A stretch of DNA of 34,863 nt from Promethearchaeota archaeon (GTDB lineage: Archaea > Asgardarchaeota > Lokiarchaeia > Sigyniarchaeales > SOKP01), in assembly GCA_019058425.1 (NCBI GenBank), contig JAHPYZ010000051.1, forward strand, positions 1 through 34,863, in the 5' to 3' direction. The notes beneath the pieces are model-generated. The model saw nothing but the letters and a program-made list of their open reading frames with translations, searched no databases and was not told the origin of the DNA. The number at the start of each line of letters is the position of its first letter. The first letter of the stretch is position 1. The position numbers and the translations under genes were made by a program. This document shows positions 1-7,368 of this stretch, piece by piece.

Positions 1-2
1 AC

Positions 3-167
3 GCAGGACCTAACACTAATGGATCCCAAATTTTTATTACACATGTACCTACACCACATCTTAACAATAAACATACGATATTTGGGGAAGTAATCAATAC
101 TTCAGATCAAGATATTGTTGATTCGATAGTCCAAGGTGATAAAATCTTAGAGATTAAAATTTTATAG
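3..167 (+). CDS. Cyclophilin-type peptidyl-prolyl isomerase, C-terminal part
   Basis: The window opens inside this gene; 54 codons and a TAG stop remain in frame 3. The residues read [20 protein letters not shown], then a [10 protein letters not shown] segment. These match the cyclophilin core motifs (NGSQFFIT, then LDGKHxVFGxV), with a final Ile-Val-x-x-Ile-x-x-Gly-Asp stretch typical of the last strand. Cyclophilins catalyse cis-trans isomerisation of Xaa-Pro bonds and help protein folding, here presumably in the cytosol. The N-terminal half lies outside the window, so length and any signal peptide cannot be judged. Confidence 0.85.
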   Translation, partial: AGPNTNGSQIFITHVPTPHLNNKHTIFGEVINTSDQDIVDSIVQGDKILEIKIL

Positions 168-321
168 ATACTTAATTAACAGATTCTTTTTTTTCAATTC
201 TTTTTATTATAATTCTTTGAAATCTCGTTTAACAACCTAAAAATTTAAAGATATTATCTATATTTATATTAATGAATAACCTATTTTTCTTACTTAATAA
301 AATCGATTTGAGGTATTGATC

Positions 322-2289
322 ATGAGCAAAGATATAAAAGACATAATTAATACTGTTGAAAAGAAAACACGTTCCCAAGCAGAATTAGAACAGATAATAT
401 CATCCTTAAAAGAGGAAATAAATAGACTAAAATCTACTGAAAAAGAGCAAAATTTATTAATTGAAAGTCTTAGTAGCCAAATAAAAGATGAACAAATTGA
501 AAGATTTGAACTTCCCAGTGAAATTGATATTTTAAAAGATATTGTTACTTCTCAAAGATATGAATTAAATGAAAAACAGAGTATTATTGACAGATTAAAT
601 GATAGGTTTGATAATTTAACAGCAAATATCGAGAATACTGGAGAACTAAATGTAGTTGAGTTAAATAATCAGGAATTACTTGATGCTCAAATGCAAATTG
701 TGCAATTAAGTAATGAGAATCAAGATTACAGAAAGGAAATTAATTCTTTACAAAACCAACTCAATGAGTTAAGACTAACAAAGATTGAGATTGAAGAACC
801 AATAGAAGAAGAGGATGAAGAACCCGAAATCAATGAAGAATTAGTTAACATTAAAAGATTAAACTTTCATCTTATGGAGGAAAATGGATTATTACGCGTA
901 GAATTGGAATCACTTAAAGCAAAATTTCAAGAACGTTTAAATGAGGCAATTTCATTAGAATTGGATTCTGCAAAAGAAAAAAGTTCAATTTTAACTTCGA
1001 AAATAGACTCATTAAAAACTAGATTAGTAGAATTAAATGAAACAAAAACAGATGAATTAGAATCTGCTAAAGAAATGAATAGAATTTTATCTTCTGAGAT
1101 AGAGTCTTTAAAATCCAAATTAGCGGAACGTGGTGAAACAAATTCAGAAGAGTTAGAATCTTTAAAAGAAACGAATTTGCTATTGTCATCTGAGATAGAA
1201 TCTTTAAATTCCAATTTAACGGAACGTGCTGAAACAAATTCAGAAGAGTTAGAATCTTTAAAAGAAACGAATTTACTATTGTCATCTGAGATAGAATCTC
1301 TAAAATCCAAACTAGCAGAACGCAGTGAAACAAGTTCAGAAGAGTTAGAATTTGTAAAAAAAACAAATGTTTTATTATCATCTGAGATAGAGTTATTAAA
1401 ATCTAAATTGACAGAAGATAATAAAACAAGAACAGAAGAATTGGAATCTGCTAATGAAATGAATGAAATCTTATCATCTGAGATAGAGTTATTAAAATCT
1501 AAATTGACAGAAGATAATAAAACAAGAACAGAAGAATTGGAATCTGCTAATGAAATGAATGAAATCTTATCATCTGAGATAGAGTTATTAAAATCTAAAT
1601 TGACAGAACGAAATGAAACAGGTTCAGAAGAGTTAAAAATCGCTAATGATAAAATTAGTGTCCTTTCTGCCGAATTAGAGGATTTTGAAGCTCAAATCAA
1701 ATATTTGGAGACTCAATTAAAGGATAGTAATGAGCCAGTTATAGTCTCGACAGAAGAGGCATTAGAATTTGCTGAACTAAGAGAGAAATATGATAATTTA
1801 AAGAATGAGATTTCTAAATATAAAGAAGAAAATCAGAAGCTCACGAAGATGATAGAACAATTAAGCGAGAAAGAAGTGCTGATCCAAAAAAAGCATATTC
1901 AAGAACTAAAAATTTTAGATAGTATCCCAAAACGAGTTGAAGTTTCTTTATTTAGCAGAATGTATTATTTATTCGATGATGATAATAAGAAAGCTGTAAT
2001 AAATTTACTTTTAGAAGATCTAAAGAGTAGTAATAGTGAGATTAAAAGAAATGCTATAAAAATATTAAGTCATATACATTATAAAAAGGTCTATGATGCT
2101 TTGTTTGAAATGATCAATGATAAAGATTGGATTGTTAGATATAATATAATAAAAGCTCTCAGTAAATTTGAGAAAAAAAATGAAGAATTCACATCCCTCT
2201 TAAAAAAGCTTATAAAAGATGATGATGTTGATGTAAGAGAGCTTGCATTTAAATTATTAAATGAGATTTCAGAAGCAAAAATTCTTTAG
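322..2289 (+). CDS. Long coiled-coil protein with C-terminal HEAT-like repeats
   Basis: 655 residues from the ATG at 322, preceded by a GAGGT ribosome-binding site at 310-314. A TTG at 316 is also in frame but lies too close to that site. Roughly residues 1-530 are a highly charged Glu/Lys/Leu/Ser coiled coil. Its centre (about 949-1640 in DNA) is a run of seven 32-residue repeats around S-S-E-I-E-x-L-K-S-K-L. The last ~110 residues form two or three short helical repeats (motifs EIKRNAIKILSHI, DWIVRYNIIKALSKF, DVDVRELAFKLLNEI) like HEAT/PBS-lyase repeats, a protein-binding fold. There is no signal peptide or membrane segment. A structural or scaffolding role is inferred from architecture only; no named family is recognised. 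Confidence 0.85.
   Translation: MSKDIKDIINTVEKKTRSQAELEQIISSLKEEINRLKSTEKEQNLLIESLSSQIKDEQIERFELPSEIDILKDIVTSQRYELNEKQSIIDRLNDRFDNLTANIENTGELNVVELNNQELLDAQMQIVQLSNENQDYRKEINSLQNQLNELRLTKIEIEEPIEEEDEEPEINEELVNIKRLNFHLMEENGLLRVELESLKAKFQERLNEAISLELDSAKEKSSILTSKIDSLKTRLVELNETKTDELESAKEMNRILSSEIESLKSKLAERGETNSEELESLKETNLLLSSEIESLNSNLTERAETNSEELESLKETNLLLSSEIESLKSKLAERSETSSEELEFVKKTNVLLSSEIELLKSKLTEDNKTRTEELESANEMNEILSSEIELLKSKLTEDNKTRTEELESANEMNEILSSEIELLKSKLTERNETGSEELKIANDKISVLSAELEDFEAQIKYLETQLKDSNEPVIVSTEEALEFAELREKYDNLKNEISKYKEENQKLTKMIEQLSEKEVLIQKKHIQELKILDSIPKRVEVSLFSRMYYLFDDDNKKAVINLLLEDLKSSNSEIKRNAIKILSHIHYKKVYDALFEMINDKDWIVRYNIIKALSKFEKKNEEFTSLLKKLIKDDDVDVRELAFKLLNEISEAKIL
949..1640 (+). 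repeat. Tandem 96-bp in-frame repeats inside the coiled-coil gene
   Basis: The marker TCTGAGATAG recurs at 1093, 1189, 1285, 1381, 1477 and 1573, exactly 96 bp apart, with a diverged copy at 997. The units starting at 1381 and 1477 look identical over their whole 96 bp, so this pair is a recent duplication. The outer units have drifted but keep frame. Each unit encodes 32 residues. Confidence 0.95.
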
Positions 2290-2374
2290 ACAAATCTGTA
2301 TTTAATTTTGGACGTATTCATAAATTATTATACTTTAAAATAACATACATGTTCTTTTTAACAGGAGATTTAGG

Positions 2375-2641
2375 ATGGGAAGAAGGTTATTCACTGTAGG
2401 ACGATGGAACTGGAGTCAAAAAGCAGAAAAATGGGTATATATTAAGATAAAAAAAGATGGAAAGAAAGAATACCAATATCAAATAGATCCACCGCAAGAA
2501 TTCATCGAATTAACAATGAAAATGAAAGAACTTAATGAAAAATTATTAAAGATCGTAGATCCAGAAGAAAATGCAAAAGTTTTCAATGAATTAATGGAAG
2601 TATCTAAAAAAATGCAAGATATGGGTAAGATGAGCTACTAA
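2375..2641 (+). CDS. Small conserved-looking protein of unknown function
   Basis: 88 residues, start ATG 2375 with an AGGAG site about 7 nt upstream. The N-terminal third is basic and aromatic (GRRLFTVGRWNWSQKAEKWV, then a KIKKDGKKEYQYQ strand), which looks like a small beta domain. The rest is an amphipathic helix rich in Lys, Glu and Met (LTMKMKELNEKLLK and VFNELMEVSKKMQDM). There are no Cys or metal-binding motifs and no membrane segment. It overlaps the 3' end of the convergent endonuclease V gene by 4 bp. I do not recognise the family. The clear ribosome-binding site and non-random composition support a real gene. Confidence 0.7.
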   Translation: MGRRLFTVGRWNWSQKAEKWVYIKIKKDGKKEYQYQIDPPQEFIELTMKMKELNEKLLKIVDPEENAKVFNELMEVSKKMQDMGKMSY

Positions 2642-3312
2642 TAATTATCTAATTCTTTTCTAGAGATAGAATCTGCTAAAAAGAGTGGTTCTGGTTGCCT
2701 ATGTTTTTTGGTTGTTTCTAAACAGATTTTTAAGGCGTCTTCAATGCTTATTTTATTACCTTCACTTATAAAAACTGGTTTTAAATCATCACTTAGACAA
2801 ATTGCATATCCTAAAATTTCATTTAACGAATTTTGATTAATTTCCTTAGGATTTTTTGCCCATACTGGTGATTTATTGCCTTTGTTATTCTCGAGTTTTT
2901 TCCACTCAGAATATCCAATGAATGGATTTTTTGCTATACCCATGCTAGGAATATTTAGCGCCAATCCAAGATGGACAGCCTCTCCAAATCTCCTTGGGTG
3001 AATTTTTCCATGACCATCACACATTAAGAGATCTGGTCTTTTTGGAAGTTTCAATAATACTTTTGATAAAATTTTGCATTCTCGAAATCCCAAAAATCCT
3101 GCTTTATATGGAAAGTTGATACGATCTCTAGAAATATAATAATTTTCAATTTTATCTTTATCTAAGTCCCATAATACTGCACAAGCGATACCATATTCAT
3201 ATTTTTCTTTTTTATAATATGAGACATCTACTCCAGCCACAGTGTTAATTGTTTTAATCCCTGAAAACGAATTTTTTTCTTTTTGTTTTTCGATTTTTTC
3301 TTGGTATTTCAA
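2638..3312 (-). CDS. nfi: Endonuclease V (deoxyinosine 3' endonuclease)
   Basis: Repairs deaminated adenine by cutting the second phosphodiester bond 3' of deoxyinosine, using Mg2+. In the 224-residue product the catalytic acids sit in the expected motifs: D29 in VAGVDVSY, E78 in FPYKAGFLGFRE, D99 in LLMCDGHGKIHPRR, plus H105. The E-to-D spacing of 21 residues equals that of the Thermotoga enzyme. The only initiator in this frame is TTG 3312, immediately after an in-frame TAG. Upstream of that TAG the frame continues back to ATG 3375 with residues that resemble the usual N terminus of the family (see the separate entry). The gene may therefore use the TTG, need readthrough, or be newly broken. 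Convergent with the 88-residue gene. Confidence 0.9.
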   Translation of the reverse strand: MKYQEKIEKQKEKNSFSGIKTINTVAGVDVSYYKKEKYEYGIACAVLWDLDKDKIENYYISRDRINFPYKAGFLGFRECKILSKVLLKLPKRPDLLMCDGHGKIHPRRFGEAVHLGLALNIPSMGIAKNPFIGYSEWKKLENNKGNKSPVWAKNPKEINQNSLNEILGYAICLSDDLKPVFISEGNKISIEDALKICLETTKKHRQPEPLFLADSISRKELDNY

Positions 3313-3375
3313 CTAGATAAATTCAGCTTGTTCAAATGAATAGTCATCCCTTAATAATTCTTGAATTATCGGCAT
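3313..3375 (-). other. Upstream extension of endonuclease V, cut off by an in-frame TAG
   Basis: From ATG 3375 the frame reads MPIIQELLRDDYSFEQAEFI, then TAG at 3313-3315, then LKYQEKIEK of the annotated endonuclease V. The segment SFEQAEFI-stop-LKYQEKI lines up with PPEEAIKVQNELRKKI in the Thermotoga enzyme, so the stop stands where a Gln is usual. A single CAG-to-TAG change would explain it. TAG is a frequent normal stop in this window, so routine recoding as an amino acid is unlikely. Confidence 0.65.
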
Positions 3376-3466
3376 CGCAATTTTGTTTTATTACTCTTAT
3401 GTAATATTATATTCAGAGGTCTTAAAATTATTCCAATTTTGAATTTAATCCCAATTTATTAGAATC

Positions 3467-3475
3467 TATAAAAAG
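3467..3475 (+). promoter_or_regulatory. TATA box of the cooC-like gene
   Basis: TATAAAAAG lies about 40 nt before the ATG at 3513. With an archaeal start about 25 nt downstream, the leader would be around 15 nt, and no Shine-Dalgarno site is visible. This is inference from spacing and sequence. Confidence 0.5.
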
Positions 3476-3512
3476 AAAGTTTATTTTATTTGGAATAACT
3501 AATAAATTAATC

Positions 3513-4316
3513 ATGAAAATCGCAGTAAGTGGAAAGGGTGGAGTTGGAAAAACTTTAATCGCGGGTATTTTAGCAAGAATGTTCGCAAAGGACGGCTTTA
3601 AGGTTCTTGCGATTGATAATGACTCAGCAATGAATCTTAGTTACACTTTAGGTATTGATGATAAAACAAAAGATCAAATTGTCCCAATTAAAGAAATGAA
3701 ATCGATGATTGAAGAAAGAACAAACGTTGAAGGAGCTGGACCAGGTGTGTATAATATAAATCCTAATGTCTCTGATATTCCTGACAAATATAAGGTTTCT
3801 GGTCCAGATGGTTTACAATTATTGGTTTTAGGCGGAATTGAAGAGCCCGCTACGGGATGTTTGTGTCCAGAAAATGCGCTAATAAGAACCCTATTATATA
3901 ATTTATTTGTTAAAAGAGATGAAGTAATAATAGTCGATTTTGAGGCAGGTATTGAACATTTAGGGCGCGGCACTGCGAAAGGCATCGATGTTATGCTAGT
4001 TATTTCAGAACCTTCTCAAAAATCTTTAGATTTATGTAAGAAAATTATAGAACTCTCTAAGAAATTAGGAGTGATAAATATTTATCTAGTTGCAAATAAG
4101 ATAACTGATGAATCGCAAAGAGAAATTATCAATAAAAAGATACAAAATTGGGACGTTCCACTTTATCACACGGTTCCGTTTGACCCAGAGATAGGAAAGG
4201 CTGATTTAGAAGGTAAATCACCAATCGACTATAACTCAAATTCAGAAGGCATTATCTCCATTATGTCTTTATTTGAAAAATTAAAAAAGTTAAAAAAAGA
4301 ACTATTTGATCTGTAG
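3513..4316 (+). CDS. cooC: CooC-like Ni-insertion ATPase (SIMIBI class, MinD/Mrp fold)
   Basis: 267 residues. The deviant Walker A motif GKGGVGKT (residues 7-14) carries the signature lysine K8 of the MinD/CooC class. A Cys-x-Cys pair (C116, C118 in ATGCLCPE) matches the metal-binding site at the CooC dimer interface. DFEAGIEHLGRGTA, around residue 140-155, is a strong CooC signature. CooC uses ATP to help insert nickel into the C-cluster of carbon monoxide dehydrogenase. No CODH gene is in the window, so the client is either distant or, less likely, the local Ni enzyme. It faces hypC with only 4 bp between the stop codons, in a [NiFe]-hydrogenase region. Confidence 0.88.
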   Translation: MKIAVSGKGGVGKTLIAGILARMFAKDGFKVLAIDNDSAMNLSYTLGIDDKTKDQIVPIKEMKSMIEERTNVEGAGPGVYNINPNVSDIPDKYKVSGPDGLQLLVLGGIEEPATGCLCPENALIRTLLYNLFVKRDEVIIVDFEAGIEHLGRGTAKGIDVMLVISEPSQKSLDLCKKIIELSKKLGVINIYLVANKITDESQREIINKKIQNWDVPLYHTVPFDPEIGKADLEGKSPIDYNSNSEGIISIMSLFEKLKKLKKELFDL

Positions 4317-4320
4317 ATAT

Positions 4321-4563
4321 TTAAATCATATCTGTAAGATCTAAATCCTGATCTTCAGCAATTTCTTTCCATTGCTCTATAGCTTCCATAGCTTCCTTTT
4401 CATTAATCATTTCTATTGCATAGCCAGCATGAACGATAACAAATTTCCCAATCTCAGGATTTTGAATTAGTGCAATAATTACATTTTGTTTTATTCCATC
4501 AAAATCCACTAGAGCAGAGTTTCCGTCAATCTTTAAGATTTTTCCTGGTATTGCTAAGCACAT
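4321..4563 (-). CDS. hypC: Hydrogenase maturation chaperone HypC
   Basis: 80 residues beginning MCLAIPGKI. Cys2 becomes the N-terminal ligand after Met removal and carries the Fe(CN)2CO precursor together with HypD. The HAGYAIE motif near residue 45 is the second family hallmark. The acidic C terminus is usual. The gene stands apart from hypE-hypD (13764-15926) and hypF (17455). A TATA box 29 nt before the ATG predicts a leaderless or nearly leaderless transcript. Confidence 0.95.
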   Translation of the reverse strand: MCLAIPGKILKIDGNSALVDFDGIKQNVIIALIQNPEIGKFVIVHAGYAIEMINEKEAMEAIEQWKEIAEDQDLDLTDMI

Positions 4564-4585
4564 AACAAATAAGCAGTTTATGGAC

Positions 4586-4597
4586 TAATTTATATTT
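4586..4597 (-). promoter_or_regulatory. TATA box of hypC
   Basis: On the minus strand AAATATAAATTA is centred about 29 nt before the hypC ATG, the position expected for a leaderless archaeal transcript. Confidence 0.55.
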
Positions 4598-4675
4598 CTA
4601 ATAATAATGGTGGATAAATAAAATTATCTTTTTTACGCTATAATTAATGAATTTTAATTGAGGTTTAATAAAAAA

Positions 4676-5470
4676 CTATTGTTTTCCTGAATAGAAATTC
4701 ACTAAATCATCTAACCAATTAAAAATTTCTTCTTTTGAAAGACTATCAATATTATACTTTAAACGTTCTAATTCTCTTAAAATATTCCTTGTATCTAATG
4801 AAACCGATGTATGGCATAACTCAAATAAATACTCATTGCTTTTTGTAACTAATTTCTTTATTTCTGAATCCATTGCATAGAAAAGAGGTGTATTATCTAA
4901 TTCATCTACAGTTTTATCTATATCTACAAGTAAATTAATTAAATCAAACAACCTTCCCGTTTCATTTCCTTTAAATGAACCACTAAATTGAAAGAAATAT
5001 CCTTTAAAATCATCTATCGGGATAAGTTCAGTATATTTATTATCAATTCTAATAACAGATTTAACATGTTTATATAAATTTGAAGGTGCCCATGCATGCA
5101 ACTCAAAACTAGATTCTAATTCCTTGCTTTTTATATCCAAATAGAATTTATGCTCATCCTTAAAATATCCAAAAGGAATTATTACTAGATCTAATGAATT
5201 TGATGTGGTACTATTTAAAGCAAAATCCAAATCAGAAATTTCATAAGCTTGATCAATAGAATGTCTATAAAGATCAAATTTGATCTTTTTGAAATCTGGC
5301 ATATACATATAGAATAGTAATCCTTCAAATCCCTGAAGTGATACATCTATTGCAAACTTAATTACTTTTTTTATATCAGTTCCATTATTGAATCTTACAT
5401 TTAGGAAAACATGATAATAATATTCTAGATATTGAAAAAACCAAGGAACGTCACGCTTCAAATTAAACAT
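4676..5470 (-). CDS. Protein of unknown function
   Basis: 264 residues, ATG at 5470, no clear Shine-Dalgarno site. Composition is rich in Phe, Tyr, Asp, Leu and Lys, as in a soluble alpha/beta protein. The N-terminal half alternates strands and helices (FFQYLEYYYHVFLNVRF; SLQGFEGLLFYMYMPDF). The last ~60 residues look helical and charged. There are no signal peptide, membrane helix, Cys cluster or nucleotide-binding motif. It lies downstream of the vhu-hdr operon on the same strand but is separated from it by a T-rich terminator, so it is probably transcribed alone. I do not recognise the family. Confidence 0.7.
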   Translation of the reverse strand: MFNLKRDVPWFFQYLEYYYHVFLNVRFNNGTDIKKVIKFAIDVSLQGFEGLLFYMYMPDFKKIKFDLYRHSIDQAYEISDLDFALNSTTSNSLDLVIIPFGYFKDEHKFYLDIKSKELESSFELHAWAPSNLYKHVKSVIRIDNKYTELIPIDDFKGYFFQFSGSFKGNETGRLFDLINLLVDIDKTVDELDNTPLFYAMDSEIKKLVTKSNEYLFELCHTSVSLDTRNILRELERLKYNIDSLSKEEIFNWLDDLVNFYSGKQ

Positions 5471-5626
5471 GATTATCTTAATTATATTTTATTATATATT
5501 GCTAGTTAAATAATAATCCCTAAGATAAATACAATAGAATAATATAATTGTACAAATTTATAAAATTCCAATTTATTAAATAATTCTTTATTATTTAAAC
5601 TTTACAATCATAATTACAATGCTTAA

Positions 5627-5650
5627 GAAAGAAAAAAAAAAATAAAAAAA
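5627..5650 (-). terminator. T-rich terminator of the vhu-hdr operon
   Basis: Read on the minus strand, oligo-T runs of 7 and 11 broken by one A begin about 17 nt after the hdrB stop. Such T tracts end transcription in archaea without a required hairpin. Confidence 0.6.
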
Positions 5651-5666
5651 TTTTATAGATTTTAGC

Positions 5667-6533
5667 TTAAAGATTTTCTATAGCTGTATTTCGTCTGGTT
5701 CGATGGTTTTTTAAACCAATCTCTTCAGAATTTACACCCATAGCTAAAGCTAATAATTCTGTTATATATAATACCGGAATATTATATTCGATTTCAAATT
5801 TCTTTGAAAGATTTCGTTGTTCTCCGTCTAATCGTTGAAAACATGCGGGACAGTTTACAACAATACAATTTGCGCCAGCTTTCTTGATTGAATCATATTT
5901 TTGTTTTAGTATCGCATCTCCATGTTCTGGGAATGGACCTGCTACAGCATTTCCACAACATAATCCCAATTCTTCATAATCAACTACACTAGCTCCTGAA
6001 ACAGCAACGATTTCTTTCAAATTTTTTGGACGCATGGGATCATCAGATTCCATCCACTCTTCAGGTCGCATATAATGACAACCTGGATGACAAGCAACTT
6101 TTAGATCACTCATTTGCTTTGTAATTGCACCTTTAACAGTATCTATTTTTGATCTTAAAACATCTACAAAATGTTTTATATCAATAGAACCTTTATATTC
6201 TTTTCCAATTTTTGCCAATTCCTTATTGATGGCTTCTTTTTTATTGGAATCATGTTTCAACTGGTGTTGTACTCCACGAAGAGTGTTTGTACAACCATTA
6301 CAAAGCGAGATTATATCTTTACCTTCAGCTTCTGCTAAACATATATTTCGAGCACCTAATGCGAGCCAAGCTGTATTATCAAAGCTTTTTACTCCTGTAG
6401 GATCTGGACAACAAGCAAATGGAGCTTGTGACGTTTGAACCCCAATCTTTTCAAAAACTTTCCTCGAGGCGGCTTCTATAAATGGAATTCTGTTTCCAAT
6501 AACACATCCTTCAAACATTTTATATTCTGTCAT
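5667..6533 (-). CDS. hdrB: Heterodisulfide reductase-type subunit B
   Basis: 288 residues with two full CCG (cysteine-rich) motifs: C10-x30-CC(41,42)-x35-C78-x2-C81, and C152-x39-CC(192,193)-x34-C228-x2-C231. In methanogen HdrB these bind the two noncubane [4Fe-4S] clusters where CoM-S-S-CoB is cleaved. The subunit receives electrons from HdrC. The start is ATG 6533 behind GAGGAGGT. It is the last gene of the operon, 14 bp after hdrC. Both clusters look intact, so a catalytic disulfide reductase is expected; whether the substrate is CoM-S-S-CoB or another disulfide cannot be told here. Confidence 0.93.
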   Translation of the reverse strand: MTEYKMFEGCVIGNRIPFIEAASRKVFEKIGVQTSQAPFACCPDPTGVKSFDNTAWLALGARNICLAEAEGKDIISLCNGCTNTLRGVQHQLKHDSNKKEAINKELAKIGKEYKGSIDIKHFVDVLRSKIDTVKGAITKQMSDLKVACHPGCHYMRPEEWMESDDPMRPKNLKEIVAVSGASVVDYEELGLCCGNAVAGPFPEHGDAILKQKYDSIKKAGANCIVVNCPACFQRLDGEQRNLSKKFEIEYNIPVLYITELLALAMGVNSEEIGLKNHRTRRNTAIENL

Positions 6534-6547
6534 TTTTTTAACCTCCT

Positions 6548-7081
6548 CTATAATTTTTTATCTGCACCTATTGCCTTTAATAAAGTTTGTACTTCATTTA
6601 CATCAGGTGCAACAACAGCTGGTAAACCTAATTGCTCACGTCTTCTCTCGATTGCTGGTTGAGATGGAATCGCTTTTCCGCTCTCAAAAACTGTTTTTGC
6701 TTGAGCTACAACATTATCTGGCGCTAATCCAGCCCCAGTAGTTACATTTTTCGCTAAAGTAATAATCTCTGTAACCTCAATGTTTTGAGGACAAACAGTA
6801 TCACACGTATCACATACAGTGCAACCCCATGGAATCAAGGCAGATTTTGTCCCCGCCACAGCCATTACAACATCTTTATACCCTAAAAGTGTAGTTAACA
6901 CTATTAATCTAGGGTCAAAGCAATTTGTAATTTCATTATAAAACGGATTCTGAACTGCTGCGACAGGACAGTTATCTGTACATCTGTTGCATTGATAACA
7001 GTATTTGATTTTATCAGATGACACATGAACGTCCATTATTAATTTCCTAAATTCAAAATCTATACCTAATGGTAATGCCAT
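6548..7081 (-). CDS. hdrC: Heterodisulfide reductase-type subunit C (2x[4Fe-4S])
   Basis: 177 residues. Two classical ferredoxin motifs are visible: C28-x2-C31-x2-C34-x3-C38 followed by Pro, and C87-x2-C90-x2-C93-x3-C97 followed by Pro. The protein is an electron conduit to HdrB. Translation starts at ATG 7081 behind GTGATAAAAA. The gene follows vhuU with a ~107-nt gap that holds the SECIS-like structure, an unusually long gap for this otherwise tightly packed operon. Confidence 0.93.
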   Translation of the reverse strand: MALPLGIDFEFRKLIMDVHVSSDKIKYCYQCNRCTDNCPVAAVQNPFYNEITNCFDPRLIVLTTLLGYKDVVMAVAGTKSALIPWGCTVCDTCDTVCPQNIEVTEIITLAKNVTTGAGLAPDNVVAQAKTVFESGKAIPSQPAIERRREQLGLPAVVAPDVNEVQTLLKAIGADKKL

Positions 7082-7125
7082 TTTTTATCACTTTTTTCGA
7101 GTATTTTATTCAATTTTTTTTATTT

Positions 7126-7200
7126 GTTGGTTTTTACCCATGCAAGGGCAGTCATATCCAATCTATAATTTTTATTGGATATTTCATCCTATAAACCAAC
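7126..7200 (-). promoter_or_regulatory. SECIS-like element with kink-turn-like core (3' end of vhuU)
   Basis: On the minus strand, the basal arm GTTGGTTT (7200-7193, overlapping the last vhuU codons) pairs with AAACCAAC (7133-7126). Inside it, ATGA (7187-7184) lies opposite GA (7153-7152), as in the sheared G.A core of eukaryotic SECIS elements. A 9-bp perfect helix then follows: ATATCCAAT (7182-7174) with ATTGGATAT (7162-7154). It is capped by an 11-nt loop that starts with a run of A. Known archaeal (methanogen) SECIS elements look different, but eukaryote-like SECIS have been described for Lokiarchaeota. The 3' strand below the core also holds an extra CCC/GGG mini-hairpin. Confidence 0.75.
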
Positions 7201-7335
7201 ATGCAGCTTACGAGAGTAAATTTCTTCACCACTCTCATCAACCACAGTGATGTGAGCAGCACACGATAGTCAACAGTCAAAACATCGAACTATCATTTCT
7301 AATACATTTACTACTCCTTCTGGTATATCACTCAT
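7189..7335 (-). CDS. vhuU: Selenocysteine-containing hydrogenase subunit VhuU
   Basis: 48 codons from ATG 7335 to TAG 7189, with one in-frame UGA at 7272-7270 (codon 22). Read as Sec (U), the centre is IVRCFDCULSCAAHITVVD. This is the C-terminal Ni-ligand motif of [NiFe] large subunits (DPCxxCxxH), with U22 in place of the first Cys, C25 as second ligand and H28 at the processing site. The upstream large subunit VhuA stops just before this motif, so the peptide completes the active site in trans, as in the VhuA/VhuU split of methanococci. Maturation by cleavage after H28 would leave a ~28-residue peptide, similar to the ~25-residue methanococcal one. The Pro before the ligand is replaced by Cys (C21). 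A SECIS-like stem overlaps the 3' end. A standard ORF scan misses this gene because of the UGA. Confidence 0.9.
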
Positions 7336-7368
7336 ATTTTTAGTTCACTCTCTAAATTTTGATTTAGT

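Noticed and set aside
927..1381. Long minus-strand frames over the coiled-coil repeats
   Set aside because: They are mirror frames of the repetitive gene, with Ser/Asp/Phe-rich low complexity and no ribosome-binding site.
949..1640. CRISPR-like array
   Set aside because: The 96-bp units are contiguous, in frame with a gene, and have no unique spacers.
3313..3315. TAG in endonuclease V read as pyrrolysine
   Set aside because: TAG is a common normal stop in this window (for example vhuU, cooC, hypF), and the position matches Gln in the family.
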